Source of the DNA: Pseudomonadota bacterium
GTDB taxonomy: Bacteria > Desulfobacterota > Desulfobacteria > Desulfobacterales > Desulfobacteraceae
NCBI GenBank assembly: GCA_018816605.1
Contig: JAHIVS010000684.1
Coordinates: forward strand, 1 to 7,553
Length of the DNA stretch: 7,553 nucleotides
Direction of reading: 5' to 3'
Positions 1 through 6,284 of this stretch are shown in pieces. Under the pieces are notes generated by a model that was not told where the DNA came from, made no database searches, and saw only the letters and a program-made list of their open reading frames with translations. The position numbers and the translations under genes are program-made. The first letter of the stretch is position 1. The number at the start of each line of letters is the position of its first letter.

Positions 1-329
1 ATCTAAACACCGCCGACTGTATCGAAGAAATCACCGCTTTTGGAATCACACCCCTTATCGAATTCATGGACATTTTTGAGGATGACATCCAGGAAGATTT
101 AAAAGCGGGTTCCCGGGAATCCATACTCTGGAACGAAATCAAAGGGAAGGCCCTCATGATCCGAGAACGGGCCGAAAAAATCAGCCGGGTTCGTATGAAC
201 AAAAAAAATAGCAGGATGATCAGAATGGAACGGATGTTGGAAAGTTTGGCTTTACGTTTTGAAGGGGAAGCCGGTGACCAGGATGCCAAAATAATGGCCG
301 GCAACATAAGAAAGGTGTTGGACCTGTAA
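1..329 (+). CDS. C-terminal part of an unrecognised charged, helical protein (5' truncated)
   Basis: The frame is open from base 3 to the TAA at 327-329, giving at least 108 residues, so the gene very probably begins before the window. An ATG at 66 would give 87 residues, but no ribosome binding site precedes it and the frame stays open upstream, so I do not take it as the start. The visible part is rich in Lys, Arg, Glu and Met. It starts with a mixed hydrophobic and acidic stretch (ITAFGITPLIEFMDIFEDD) and continues as what look like long amphipathic helices. There is no signal peptide, membrane segment, metal-binding cysteine set or nucleotide-binding motif. I do not recognise the family and assign no function. 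The gene converges on the tRNA-Arg unit and probably shares the hairpin at 379-405. Confidence 0.6.
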   Translation, partial: LNTADCIEEITAFGITPLIEFMDIFEDDIQEDLKAGSRESILWNEIKGKALMIRERAEKISRVRMNKKNSRMIRMERMLESLALRFEGEAGDQDAKIMAGNIRKVLDL

Positions 330-349
330 AAAAAGATAACCGGAATACC

Positions 350-365
350 TTGTCACTTTTGTCAC
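350..365. repeat. Short direct repeat TTGTCAC-TT-TTGTCAC
   Basis: Two identical 7-base copies (350-356 and 359-365) are separated by TT. They lie between the stop codon of the truncated left-edge gene and the terminator hairpin. They may be chance. No function can be read from them. Confidence 0.35.
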
Positions 366-373
366 CCCCAAGC

Positions 374-405
374 AAAAAGGCTCTTAACGAATATCGCTAA
401 GAGCC
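374..405 (-). terminator. Rho-independent terminator of the tRNA-Arg unit, possibly bidirectional
   Basis: An 8-bp perfect stem is formed by GGCTCTTA (379-386) and TAAGAGCC (398-405), with an 11-base loop. Read on the - strand it follows the tRNA 3' end by about 10 bases and is followed by five T residues (A374-A378 on the + strand), which is the classic intrinsic terminator layout. Read on the + strand the hairpin is followed only by CTTTAAAAT. It could still help end transcription of the left-edge gene, but less convincingly. Confidence 0.8.
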
Positions 406-415
406 CTTTAAAATA

Positions 416-492
<77 letters not shown>

Positions 493-504
493 AAACAAAA
501 AGAT

Positions 505-533
505 CTTTTATCAAAGACAGGCCAAATTGTCCA
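505..533 (-). promoter_or_regulatory. Putative sigma-70-type promoter of tRNA-Arg
   Basis: On the - strand, TGGACA (528-533, 5 of 6 to TTGACA) is followed after 17 bases by TAAAAG (505-510, 4 of 6 to TATAAT). This would place the transcription start near base 498, a few bases before the mature tRNA 5' end at 492. The spacing is ideal but the -10 is weak, so this is a reasonable candidate rather than a firm call. Confidence 0.45.
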
Positions 534-595
534 TAGAAAAATGATCAAAATGTAATCTTTTGTAAAATATATTGCTTTTATAGAGACCATGATAA

Positions 596-604
596 TGATA
601 TACT
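596..604 (+). promoter_or_regulatory. Putative extended -10 promoter of the rpoH-like gene
   Basis: TGATATACT holds TGn followed directly by TATACT (599-604, 5 of 6 to TATAAT), the extended -10 form that can work without a good -35. No good -35 lies at the standard spacing: TTGCTT at 572-577 is 21 bases away. The predicted transcription start falls near 610-612, giving a leader of about 26 nt that contains a Shine-Dalgarno-like TAAGG (624-628) 8 bases before the ATG. The surroundings are very AT-rich. I did not find a sigma-32 consensus that would indicate self-activation. Confidence 0.45.
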
Positions 605-610
605 CAATTT

Positions 611-619
611 TTATCCACA
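611..619 (+). promoter_or_regulatory. Perfect DnaA box (TTATCCACA) at the rpoH promoter
   Basis: TTATCCACA matches the strong R1/R4-type DnaA box at all nine positions. It sits at the expected transcription start of the sigma factor gene, 7 bases after the -10 candidate and 17 bases before the ATG. Bound DnaA would be placed to block initiation. In Escherichia coli, DnaA is reported to bind and repress some rpoH promoters, so the site has precedent. I saw no second perfect copy nearby, and a single box is not evidence of a replication origin. Confidence 0.5.
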
Positions 620-636
620 ACGTTAAGGTTTACTGA

Positions 637-1599
637 ATGAAAAAAAAAATAGCCCCGGAAGATGTCAAGGTGCCGAAAAGGCTTACCAAAAGAGATTTTC
701 ATATTCCCGCATCAAAGGTAAAAACATCCAGTTCAAGAGCGCTTGTCAAATCAGATCCCATCCAAAGCTATCTGAATGAAATCAACCGGTACAAACTATT
801 GACCCGGGAGCAGGAAATAGAGCTGGGCACGCGGATACAGGAAGAGGAAGACCAGGAAGCGGCTTATATCATGACCACATCCAATCTCAGGCTTGTGGTG
901 AAGATTGCCCTGGAATTCCAGCGCATCTGGATGCAAAATCTTCTGGACCTGATTCAGGAAGGAAATATCGGTCTGGTCCAGGCGGTCAAAAAATTCAATC
1001 CCTATAAAAATGTAAAATTTTCCTATTATGCCTCTTTCTGGATAAAGGCCTATATCTTAAAGTTTATCATGGACAACTGGCGCATGGTAAAAATCGGCAC
1101 CACCCAGGGGCAGCGCAAGCTGTTTTTCCGGCTGAAAAAAGAAAAGGCAAGGCTTGTCGAGCAGGGATTTGATCCCAAACCCAAGCTTTTGTCCGAACGG
1201 CTGGGGGTTTCTGAAAAAGAAGTTGTGGATATGGATCAGCGGCTTGCCAACTGGGATCTTTCCCTTGATGAACCGCTGAAGAACGATTCAAACACGGAGA
1301 GAATTGAGTTTATCAATGTGGAGACCGACTCCTCCGAAGACCGGATCGCCAAAAAGGAAATCGAAGAGATTCTTCACATAAAAGTGAATGATTTCAAGAA
1401 GACCCTCAATGAAAGAGAACTGGATATATTTGAACGGCGGATTTTTTCGGACAGCCCCAAAACCCTTCAGCAGATAGGGGAAGAATATGACATCTCCCGG
1501 GAAAGGGTAAGGCAGATTGAAAATAATATTTTGAAAAAAATGAAAACTTTCTTCAAAAAAGATATGCCTGATTTTGATATGTATGACCACAATCAGTAA
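637..1599 (+). CDS. rpoH: RNA polymerase sigma factor, RpoH (sigma-32, heat-shock) family
   Basis: This sigma factor directs RNA polymerase to heat-shock-type promoters. Of its 320 residues, region 1.2 covers about 40-70, region 2 about 80-155 with the signature DLIQEGNIGLVQAV (104-117), region 3 about 160-205, and region 4.2 with its helix-turn-helix about 275-303 (LQQIGEEYDISRERVRQIE). The RpoH box QRKLFFRLKKEKARL at 159-173 separates it from RpoD and RpoS types. It is longer than E. coli RpoH (284 residues) because of a basic N-terminal extension of about 35 residues and an acidic insert near 210-240. The linker before the region 2 signature (FQRIWMQNLL) is one residue longer than in E. 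coli. TAAGG at 624-628 supports the ATG at 637, which is followed by ten A residues. It leads an apparent operon with two lipoprotein genes. Family is confident; its promoter set is unknown. Confidence 0.93.
   Translation: MKKKIAPEDVKVPKRLTKRDFHIPASKVKTSSSRALVKSDPIQSYLNEINRYKLLTREQEIELGTRIQEEEDQEAAYIMTTSNLRLVVKIALEFQRIWMQNLLDLIQEGNIGLVQAVKKFNPYKNVKFSYYASFWIKAYILKFIMDNWRMVKIGTTQGQRKLFFRLKKEKARLVEQGFDPKPKLLSERLGVSEKEVVDMDQRLANWDLSLDEPLKNDSNTERIEFINVETDSSEDRIAKKEIEEILHIKVNDFKKTLNERELDIFERRIFSDSPKTLQQIGEEYDISRERVRQIENNILKKMKTFFKKDMPDFDMYDHNQ
640..649 (+). repeat. A10 homopolymer directly after the rpoH start codon
   Basis: Ten consecutive A residues follow the G of the start codon and encode Lys-Lys-Lys plus the first base of an Ile codon. 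Losing one A would create a TAG right after three lysine codons. Gaining one would shift to a frame that ends about 45 codons later. Such tracts are prone to slippage by polymerases, but A-rich starts can equally be favoured for efficient translation initiation. Confidence 0.8.
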
Positions 1600-1639
1600 A
1601 ATAAGAAACGCCTTTCACAAGAATAAGGTCATGTACCCC

Positions 1640-3397
1640 ATGAAAAAACAATCCGCCTGGATCTTTTTGCTTCTGATCTTTATTTTTTGCCTTGCCGGAT
1701 GTACCCGGAGCAAAACAATTACAAGTCCCCTGGACCTGGGAAAGACGGGCGAGAAGACCGCTGACACAGACGAATCAAAATTGTCTGCCGCATATTTTTA
1801 CCTTGAATCCAGAATCCATGCCCGAAACGATGAGCTTCCCCAGGCAATCGTTTCCCTGGAAAAAGCCATCAAACGGGATCCTGATTCTGCTTTTTTAAAG
1901 CGGGATCTGATCCGGTTCTATATCGATCAGAAAAAAGAGGATCAGGCCCTGGCCCTGGCGCAAACCCTGGCCGATCAATACCCTGAAAATGTTGACAACC
2001 TTCTGCTGCTGGTTCGGTTGATGAAAAAAACCGACAGCAAAGACCAGCTGTCGGGCCTTTTAAAAAAAATACTGGCTCTGGATCCTGGTAACAAAGAGAC
2101 CTATCTCCGCCTGGGCCAGATATACATGGACAATGGGAATCTACCCGAAGCCCTTGACCTTTTCACCCGAATGGCCAAACAATTTCCCGACTATTATGTG
2201 GCCCAGTTTTACCTGGGAGAAACCCATTTTCTGCTCAATAACCTTGACCCGGCAGAAGCGGCATTTTTAAAAACCATTGAACTGGAACCCGAAATTGTGG
2301 AACCCCGGTTCAGACTCATCGAAATATACGAAAAACAGGAAAAAAAAGCATATAAGGAAAAAATCCTGGCATCCTATGAAAAAATCCTTGAGATTGAACC
2401 GGAAAATGACCGGGCACTCCTTGAGATGGCTCTTTTCCAGTACAAAAACGATCAAAAGGCCGAGGCATCCGAATTGTTCCTCGAACTTGGCCGTGAAGCT
2501 GTAGAAAACTCCCGGATTGTCATGGCGGCAGTGGACACCTTTATCACCGATAAGCGGTATGCAGATGCGGTCATTGTCTTTTCACAGATGCTCAAGGCCG
2601 ACCCTGAAAATGCCAATTTTAATTTTTTTACCGGCATGGCCTATGAAGCAGTTGAAAATTTTAACCAGGCCATCGCCCACTACCTTAAAGTAACACCGGA
2701 GCATCCCCAATACAAAAAAACATTGCTGAGCATTGCCTTTTTATACCGGGATATGGAAAAACCGGAACAGGCGATCCTGCTTCTGGAACAGCACCATGAC
2801 AAAAATCCCAAGGACATCGATATTCTCTCATATCTTGCTTCTTTTTATGAAGATCAGGGACAGTATGACAAAACCATGGCTCTCCTGGAAAAAGGCCTTG
2901 GGGATGCACCGGAAAATCCCACCCTTCTTTTCCGGCTGGGAGCAGTTCAGGACAAGGCTGGTTTGAAGGACCATTCCATCCGGACCATGAAGACCCTGAT
3001 CCAGATAGATCCTGAAAATGCCAGCGCCCTTAACTACCTGGGTTATACCTATGCGGAGATGGGTATTCATCTGGAGGAAGCCTTGGCTCTTATCTCCAGG
3101 GCCCTGGAACAAAAACCCGATGACAGCTATATCACCGACAGCATGGGCTGGGTTTATTACCAGATGAAAGACTATGAAAAAGCAATTCATTACCTTGAGA
3201 AAGCAGCCCGGTTGAGCAATTTCGAAACCATTATCTCGGGACACCTGGCAGATGCATATCTCAAGGCAGGACAGCTTGACAAAGCCCTGGAAATGTACAG
3301 AAAAGCCTTGGTCAATGCCAAAAAAGAAGATGATGACCTGACCCGGGAGATCAAGGACAAAATTAAGCGTCTGGAAAAAAAAATCCATGAAAAATAA
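1640..3397 (+). CDS. TPR-repeat outer-membrane lipoprotein, LbcA (PA4667)-like
   Basis: The 585-residue product begins with a lipoprotein signal peptide: MKK, a hydrophobic core, and a lipobox LAGC with the modified cysteine at 21. Ser or Thr rather than Asp follows, which fits outer-membrane sorting. From about residue 48 to 570 the protein is a run of helix-turn-helix TPR units, many with the A-x-x-x-Y/F-x-x-A-L/I and P-x-N/D pattern. The C-terminal segment LNYLGYTYAEMG (464-475) followed by DSMGWVYY (500-507) is typical of the family that includes Pseudomonas PA4667/LbcA, which binds the CtpA protease and guides it to peptidoglycan hydrolases. Length matches LbcA closely. The frame is open back to 1574, inside rpoH, but only the ATG at 1640 gives a proper signal peptide; AAGG at 1625-1628 is a weak ribosome site. 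Specific LbcA function is inferred. Confidence 0.87.
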   Translation: MKKQSAWIFLLLIFIFCLAGCTRSKTITSPLDLGKTGEKTADTDESKLSAAYFYLESRIHARNDELPQAIVSLEKAIKRDPDSAFLKRDLIRFYIDQKKEDQALALAQTLADQYPENVDNLLLLVRLMKKTDSKDQLSGLLKKILALDPGNKETYLRLGQIYMDNGNLPEALDLFTRMAKQFPDYYVAQFYLGETHFLLNNLDPAEAAFLKTIELEPEIVEPRFRLIEIYEKQEKKAYKEKILASYEKILEIEPENDRALLEMALFQYKNDQKAEASELFLELGREAVENSRIVMAAVDTFITDKRYADAVIVFSQMLKADPENANFNFFTGMAYEAVENFNQAIAHYLKVTPEHPQYKKTLLSIAFLYRDMEKPEQAILLLEQHHDKNPKDIDILSYLASFYEDQGQYDKTMALLEKGLGDAPENPTLLFRLGAVQDKAGLKDHSIRTMKTLIQIDPENASALNYLGYTYAEMGIHLEEALALISRALEQKPDDSYITDSMGWVYYQMKDYEKAIHYLEKAARLSNFETIISGHLADAYLKAGQLDKALEMYRKALVNAKKEDDDLTREIKDKIKRLEKKIHEK

Positions 3398-4166
3398 GCG
3401 TCATCCGGCCGGGTTTCCCCTGATTTTAATGATTCCGGTCTTTCTTGTTCTTGTTTCCGGATGTGCAAGGCTTGGTCCCCAGGCAGATCCGGCCCTGGAC
3501 CAAAAAGCCCACAGCCTTGCCACGGATGTCAGGTCCCAAAATCAGGGTGTAACGGCTTCCACGGGAACCGGATGGGTCGAACTGGAAACCGATTCCCGAA
3601 AAGAACGCTTTAAGATTGCATGGGCGGCAACCGCTCCCAACCTGCTCAGGCTCACTTTTCTTGTATCGGGCCATCCGGTTGAGACCATTGTGGCCACAGG
3701 AGCGCATGTCAGTTTTATCTCCCACACCCGTAAACACAAACCCCATACCACCCTTTCAAGTGACCCGGATTTAAAAAAATTTATCCATGTCCCCATAAAA
3801 TTGTCTGAAATGATTGCCATTCTTCTGGGACAAATCCCGGTGCAACCCTTTGACCAGGCCTGGTTCAAACCGGAAAACAGCGGTTTTTCTTCTCTAATTC
3901 TGGCCAAAAAATGGCGATCTACCTTACAGCAACTTTATACGGACAAAGCCGGACGGGTACAACAGCTTTCATTTCTGGATGAAAACAACAACCTGCTTTA
4001 TGGAATCGCCTATCTTGACTACCAGGCATATGAAAAATTTTTTATTCCCGTCACCCTGTTGATTCAGGACGTCCAGGGCAGAAAAATCCATGTGACCCTT
4101 ACCCGGTTTGTCCCCAATCCCCCCATAAAAGCCTCTGTATTCAGGTTGACAGAATCCGGATCATGA
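3387..4166 (+). CDS. LolB-like outer-membrane lipoprotein
   Basis: This 259-residue protein has a lipoprotein signal peptide: basic MKNKR, a hydrophobic stretch at 10-23, and lipobox VSGC with Cys26. The mature part reads as a beta-rich, LolB/DUF4292-like fold. It has a strand with GTGWVELET (60-68), then alternating segments such as RFKIAWAATAPNLLRLTFL (74-92) and VETIVATGAHVSFI (98-111), and finally LLYGIAYLDYQ and KIHVTLTRFVPNPP, as in lipoprotein acceptor proteins. LolB receives lipoproteins from LolA and inserts them in the outer membrane; canonical LolB is somewhat shorter (about 205 residues). The ATG overlaps the end of the TPR gene by 11 bp, which implies translational coupling. Assignment rests on fold-like pattern, lipobox and neighbour order rather than strong signature residues, so it could be a divergent family member with another lipid-binding job. 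Confidence 0.7.
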   Translation: MKNKRHPAGFPLILMIPVFLVLVSGCARLGPQADPALDQKAHSLATDVRSQNQGVTASTGTGWVELETDSRKERFKIAWAATAPNLLRLTFLVSGHPVETIVATGAHVSFISHTRKHKPHTTLSSDPDLKKFIHVPIKLSEMIAILLGQIPVQPFDQAWFKPENSGFSSLILAKKWRSTLQQLYTDKAGRVQQLSFLDENNNLLYGIAYLDYQAYEKFFIPVTLLIQDVQGRKIHVTLTRFVPNPPIKASVFRLTESGS

Positions 4167-4204
4167 GCATTATTAAAAAATGATTTAACCCCATAGGATT
4201 TCCC

Positions 4205-4211
4205 AAAGGAG
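4205..4211 (+). promoter_or_regulatory. Strong ribosome binding site of the mrp gene, long spacing
   Basis: AAAGGAG is the best Shine-Dalgarno match among the genes of this window. It lies 12 bases before the ATG at 4224, longer than the usual 5-9. No other in-frame start sits closer: the TTG at 4216 is out of frame. The 57-bp gap that holds it shows no clear terminator or promoter, so whether mrp is co-transcribed with the lipoprotein genes is open. Confidence 0.5.
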
Positions 4212-4223
4212 ACCATTGATATT

Positions 4224-5099
4224 ATGATTCATGAGAACGTAGACAAAGCAAAAAAAAGTGCAGGATGTCCCTCCCAGGGCGGTGGCAATGCAGCACAAAA
4301 ACAACAGGAACAGCAGGCGATGATCAAAGATTGTCTGGCAAAGATCAAACATAAGATATTTGTTTTAAGCGGAAAAGGCGGTGTGGGAAAAAGCAGTGTT
4401 TCTGCGAACCTGGCAGCCAGCCTGTCCAAGAAAGGATATAAAACAGGCCTCATGGATGTGGATGTCCATGGTCCTTCCATCGCCCATATGCTGGGGCTGA
4501 CAGACCTTCTGGATATCAGCCCGGACCAGAAGATGCTCATGCCCAAACAGGTCAATGGGAACCTCAAAGTGGTATCGGTCCAGGCACTCATGCAGGACAA
4601 GGACCAGGCCATCATCTGGCGGGGACCTGCCAAAACCGGGATGATTCAGCAGTTTGTCGGTAACGTGGAATGGGGTGATCTCGATTTTCTCATCATTGAT
4701 GCCCCTCCCGGCACCGGAGACGAGCCCTTAACCGTTGTTCAGAACATTCCGGAAGCCTTGGGAATAATTGTCACAACTCCCCAGGAGGTGGCCTTGTCCG
4801 ACATTCGAAAATCCATCTCTTTTTGCAAAACGGTTAAGCTGAAAACCCTTGGCATTGTTGAAAACATGGCCGCATTTAAATGCCCCCACTGCAATGAATC
4901 CATTGACCTGTTTAAAAACGGGGGCGGAGAAAAAACCGCCAAAGCCCAGGGGCTTGCTTTCCTGGGATCCCTTCCCTTTGACACAAATGTGGTGACCTCC
5001 GGCGACAACGGGGTCCCCATCATGTTCGGCGATACACCAACTGAATTTACAAAAGCCTTTGATGGGGTAGTGGACAATATTTTAAAGCAATTGCAGTAA
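4224..5099 (+). CDS. mrp: Mrp/NBP35-family Fe-S cluster carrier P-loop ATPase
   Basis: Mrp proteins are cytosolic dimeric ATPases that hold a 4Fe-4S cluster and pass it to target apoproteins. The 291-residue product has the deviant Walker A GKGGVGKS (50-57), the second conserved motif MDVDVHGPS (77-85), the family-specific WRGPAKTGMIQQF (132-144), and the Walker B/switch region IDAPPGTGDE (158-167). The cluster-binding CxxC is Cys220-Pro-His-Cys223, located in the ENMAAFKCPHC segment. The MIP18 (DUF59) domain found at the N-terminus of many bacterial Mrp proteins is absent. The four-cysteine N-terminal cluster of eukaryotic NBP35 is also missing; only Cys15 lies in the Gln- and Gly-rich leader, with Cys36 next. 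A strong but distant AAAGGAG precedes the ATG. The dGTPase-like gene begins 15 bp after its stop. Confidence 0.93.
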   Translation: MIHENVDKAKKSAGCPSQGGGNAAQKQQEQQAMIKDCLAKIKHKIFVLSGKGGVGKSSVSANLAASLSKKGYKTGLMDVDVHGPSIAHMLGLTDLLDISPDQKMLMPKQVNGNLKVVSVQALMQDKDQAIIWRGPAKTGMIQQFVGNVEWGDLDFLIIDAPPGTGDEPLTVVQNIPEALGIIVTTPQEVALSDIRKSISFCKTVKLKTLGIVENMAAFKCPHCNESIDLFKNGGGEKTAKAQGLAFLGSLPFDTNVVTSGDNGVPIMFGDTPTEFTKAFDGVVDNILKQLQ

Positions 5100-5114
5100 A
5101 CACATTAAATACAA

Positions 5115-6284
5115 GTGAATGATACCTTTAAAAAAGCCAGGGAACTGAAAGGTTTTTTAACCCTCAGGGAAAAAGAAAATCTCGGAGAACTGGCTTGTTT
5201 TTCCCAGTCTGCCCAAAGACGAAAAAAAGACCTCAATGAAAAAGATGAATACCGCCAGGCCTTTGGAATCGATGCAGACCGAATCCTGCACTCCATGGCC
5301 TTTACCCGGTATATTGATAAAACCCAGGTTTTTTCGCTCATAAAAAACGACCACCTCACCCACCGGGTGCTCCATGTCCAGCTGGTCTCCCGGGTGGCCA
5401 GAACCATCGGCCGTTACCTTGGGCTGAATGAGGATCTCATCGAGGCGGCCAGCCTGGGACATGACATCGGGCATGCTCCCTTTGGCCATGACGGGGAAAT
5501 TTTTTTATCAAAACTGACCCATGCCCATGGGGCAGGCCATTTCCATCACAACCTCCAAAGCATCCAGTTTCTGGACCGGATCGAGAAAAGCGGCCAGGGC
5601 TGGAACTTAAGCCTCCAGACCATGGATGCCATTGTCTGCCACAACGGAGAGGCCCACTCAAAAAAATTGATTCCCGAGCGCCATCGCTCGTTTTCGGATT
5701 TTGAGGCCATGATCCAAAAGATAAAGACCCAAAGTTCCTGCAATGAAATTCCCATGACAATGGAAGGCTGCGTGGTCCGGATGGCCGATACCATCAGTTA
5801 CATCGGCCGGGATCTGGAAGATGCCATCCGCCTGGGGATTGTCACCCGGGATCAGGTGCCCCAAGACTGCAAAAAAACCCTGGGACAGACCAACGGAACC
5901 ATTGTGTTCAACCTGGTGACCGATCTGATCCACAACAGCCTTGGAAACCCCTTTATCGGATTTTCCGACCCCGTGTCCCAGGCCTTAAAACAGCTGAAAC
6001 ACTTTAATTATCGGCATATCTATAAGAACCCGGTCATCAAACGCCATTTGACATCCATTGAACAGATTTTCATCTTTCTGTTTGAGCGGTATCTGTCGGA
6101 TCTTGAACAAGACCGGGGGACTTCCGACATTTTCTCGAAATTTTTAAACGGCATGGCCCCGGAATACAGAAGCGATCATACCCACCCGGAGATTGTCCGG
6201 GATTTTATTTCCGGTATGACCGATTCCTATTTTATCCGCCAGGCGCCCGCCTCCCTTGCACCGGTTTATATTGACCATGTTTGA
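5115..6284 (+). CDS. HD-domain deoxyguanosinetriphosphate triphosphohydrolase-like protein
   Basis: Members of this family hydrolyse dGTP, or several dNTPs, to the deoxynucleoside and triphosphate and so tune the dNTP pool. The HD metal site is complete: His83 (LTHR), His116-Asp117 in GHDIGHAPFGHDGE (115-128), and Asp225 (VRMADT). His125 and Glu128 align with the catalytic His126 and Glu129 of E. coli Dgt. Downstream FHHNLQS (143-149) and IGRDLEDAI (230-238) fit the family. At 389 residues it is shorter than E. coli Dgt (505) and nearer the dGTPase-like group, whose substrate range varies, so I give no symbol. The start is GTG at 5115; an in-frame TAA at 5106 rules out anything much earlier, and no Shine-Dalgarno is visible, which suggests coupling to mrp 15 bp upstream. 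Its end overlaps the UPF0280 gene by 8 bp. Confidence 0.9.
   Translation: MNDTFKKARELKGFLTLREKENLGELACFSQSAQRRKKDLNEKDEYRQAFGIDADRILHSMAFTRYIDKTQVFSLIKNDHLTHRVLHVQLVSRVARTIGRYLGLNEDLIEAASLGHDIGHAPFGHDGEIFLSKLTHAHGAGHFHHNLQSIQFLDRIEKSGQGWNLSLQTMDAIVCHNGEAHSKKLIPERHRSFSDFEAMIQKIKTQSSCNEIPMTMEGCVVRMADTISYIGRDLEDAIRLGIVTRDQVPQDCKKTLGQTNGTIVFNLVTDLIHNSLGNPFIGFSDPVSQALKQLKHFNYRHIYKNPVIKRHLTSIEQIFIFLFERYLSDLEQDRGTSDIFSKFLNGMAPEYRSDHTHPEIVRDFISGMTDSYFIRQAPASLAPVYIDHV

Noticed and set aside
66..329. Complete 87-residue gene starting at ATG 66
   Set aside because: The frame is open to the window edge and no Shine-Dalgarno precedes the ATG, so it is better read as the end of a longer gene.
611..619. 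Replication origin suggested by the DnaA box
   Set aside because: It is a single box without a cluster, an unwinding element of origin type, or dnaA/dnaN neighbours. A regulatory site is the simpler reading.
541..636. Sigma-32-type self-activating promoter before rpoH
   Set aside because: No CTTGAA-like -35 with a CCCATNT-like -10 at 13-15 bases spacing could be found. The extended -10 element is the better candidate.
1574..1639. In-frame upstream starts for the TPR lipoprotein (ATG 1574, ATG 1631)
   Set aside because: Both would put extra residues before the signal peptide. ATG 1574 lies inside rpoH, and ATG 1631 is only 2 bases after the AAGG. The ATG at 1640 gives a normal lipoprotein signal.
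2828..3388. Long open frame of 186 codons on the - strand opposite the TPR gene
   Set aside because: It is antisense to well-supported TPR repeats, its composition is what complementary TPR codons give, and it shows no domain or start signal.
6256..6276. TTG start for the UPF0280 protein
   Set aside because: It would add seven residues inside the dGTPase gene with no ribosome site. The ATG at 6277 with an 8-bp overlap is the usual coupled arrangement.
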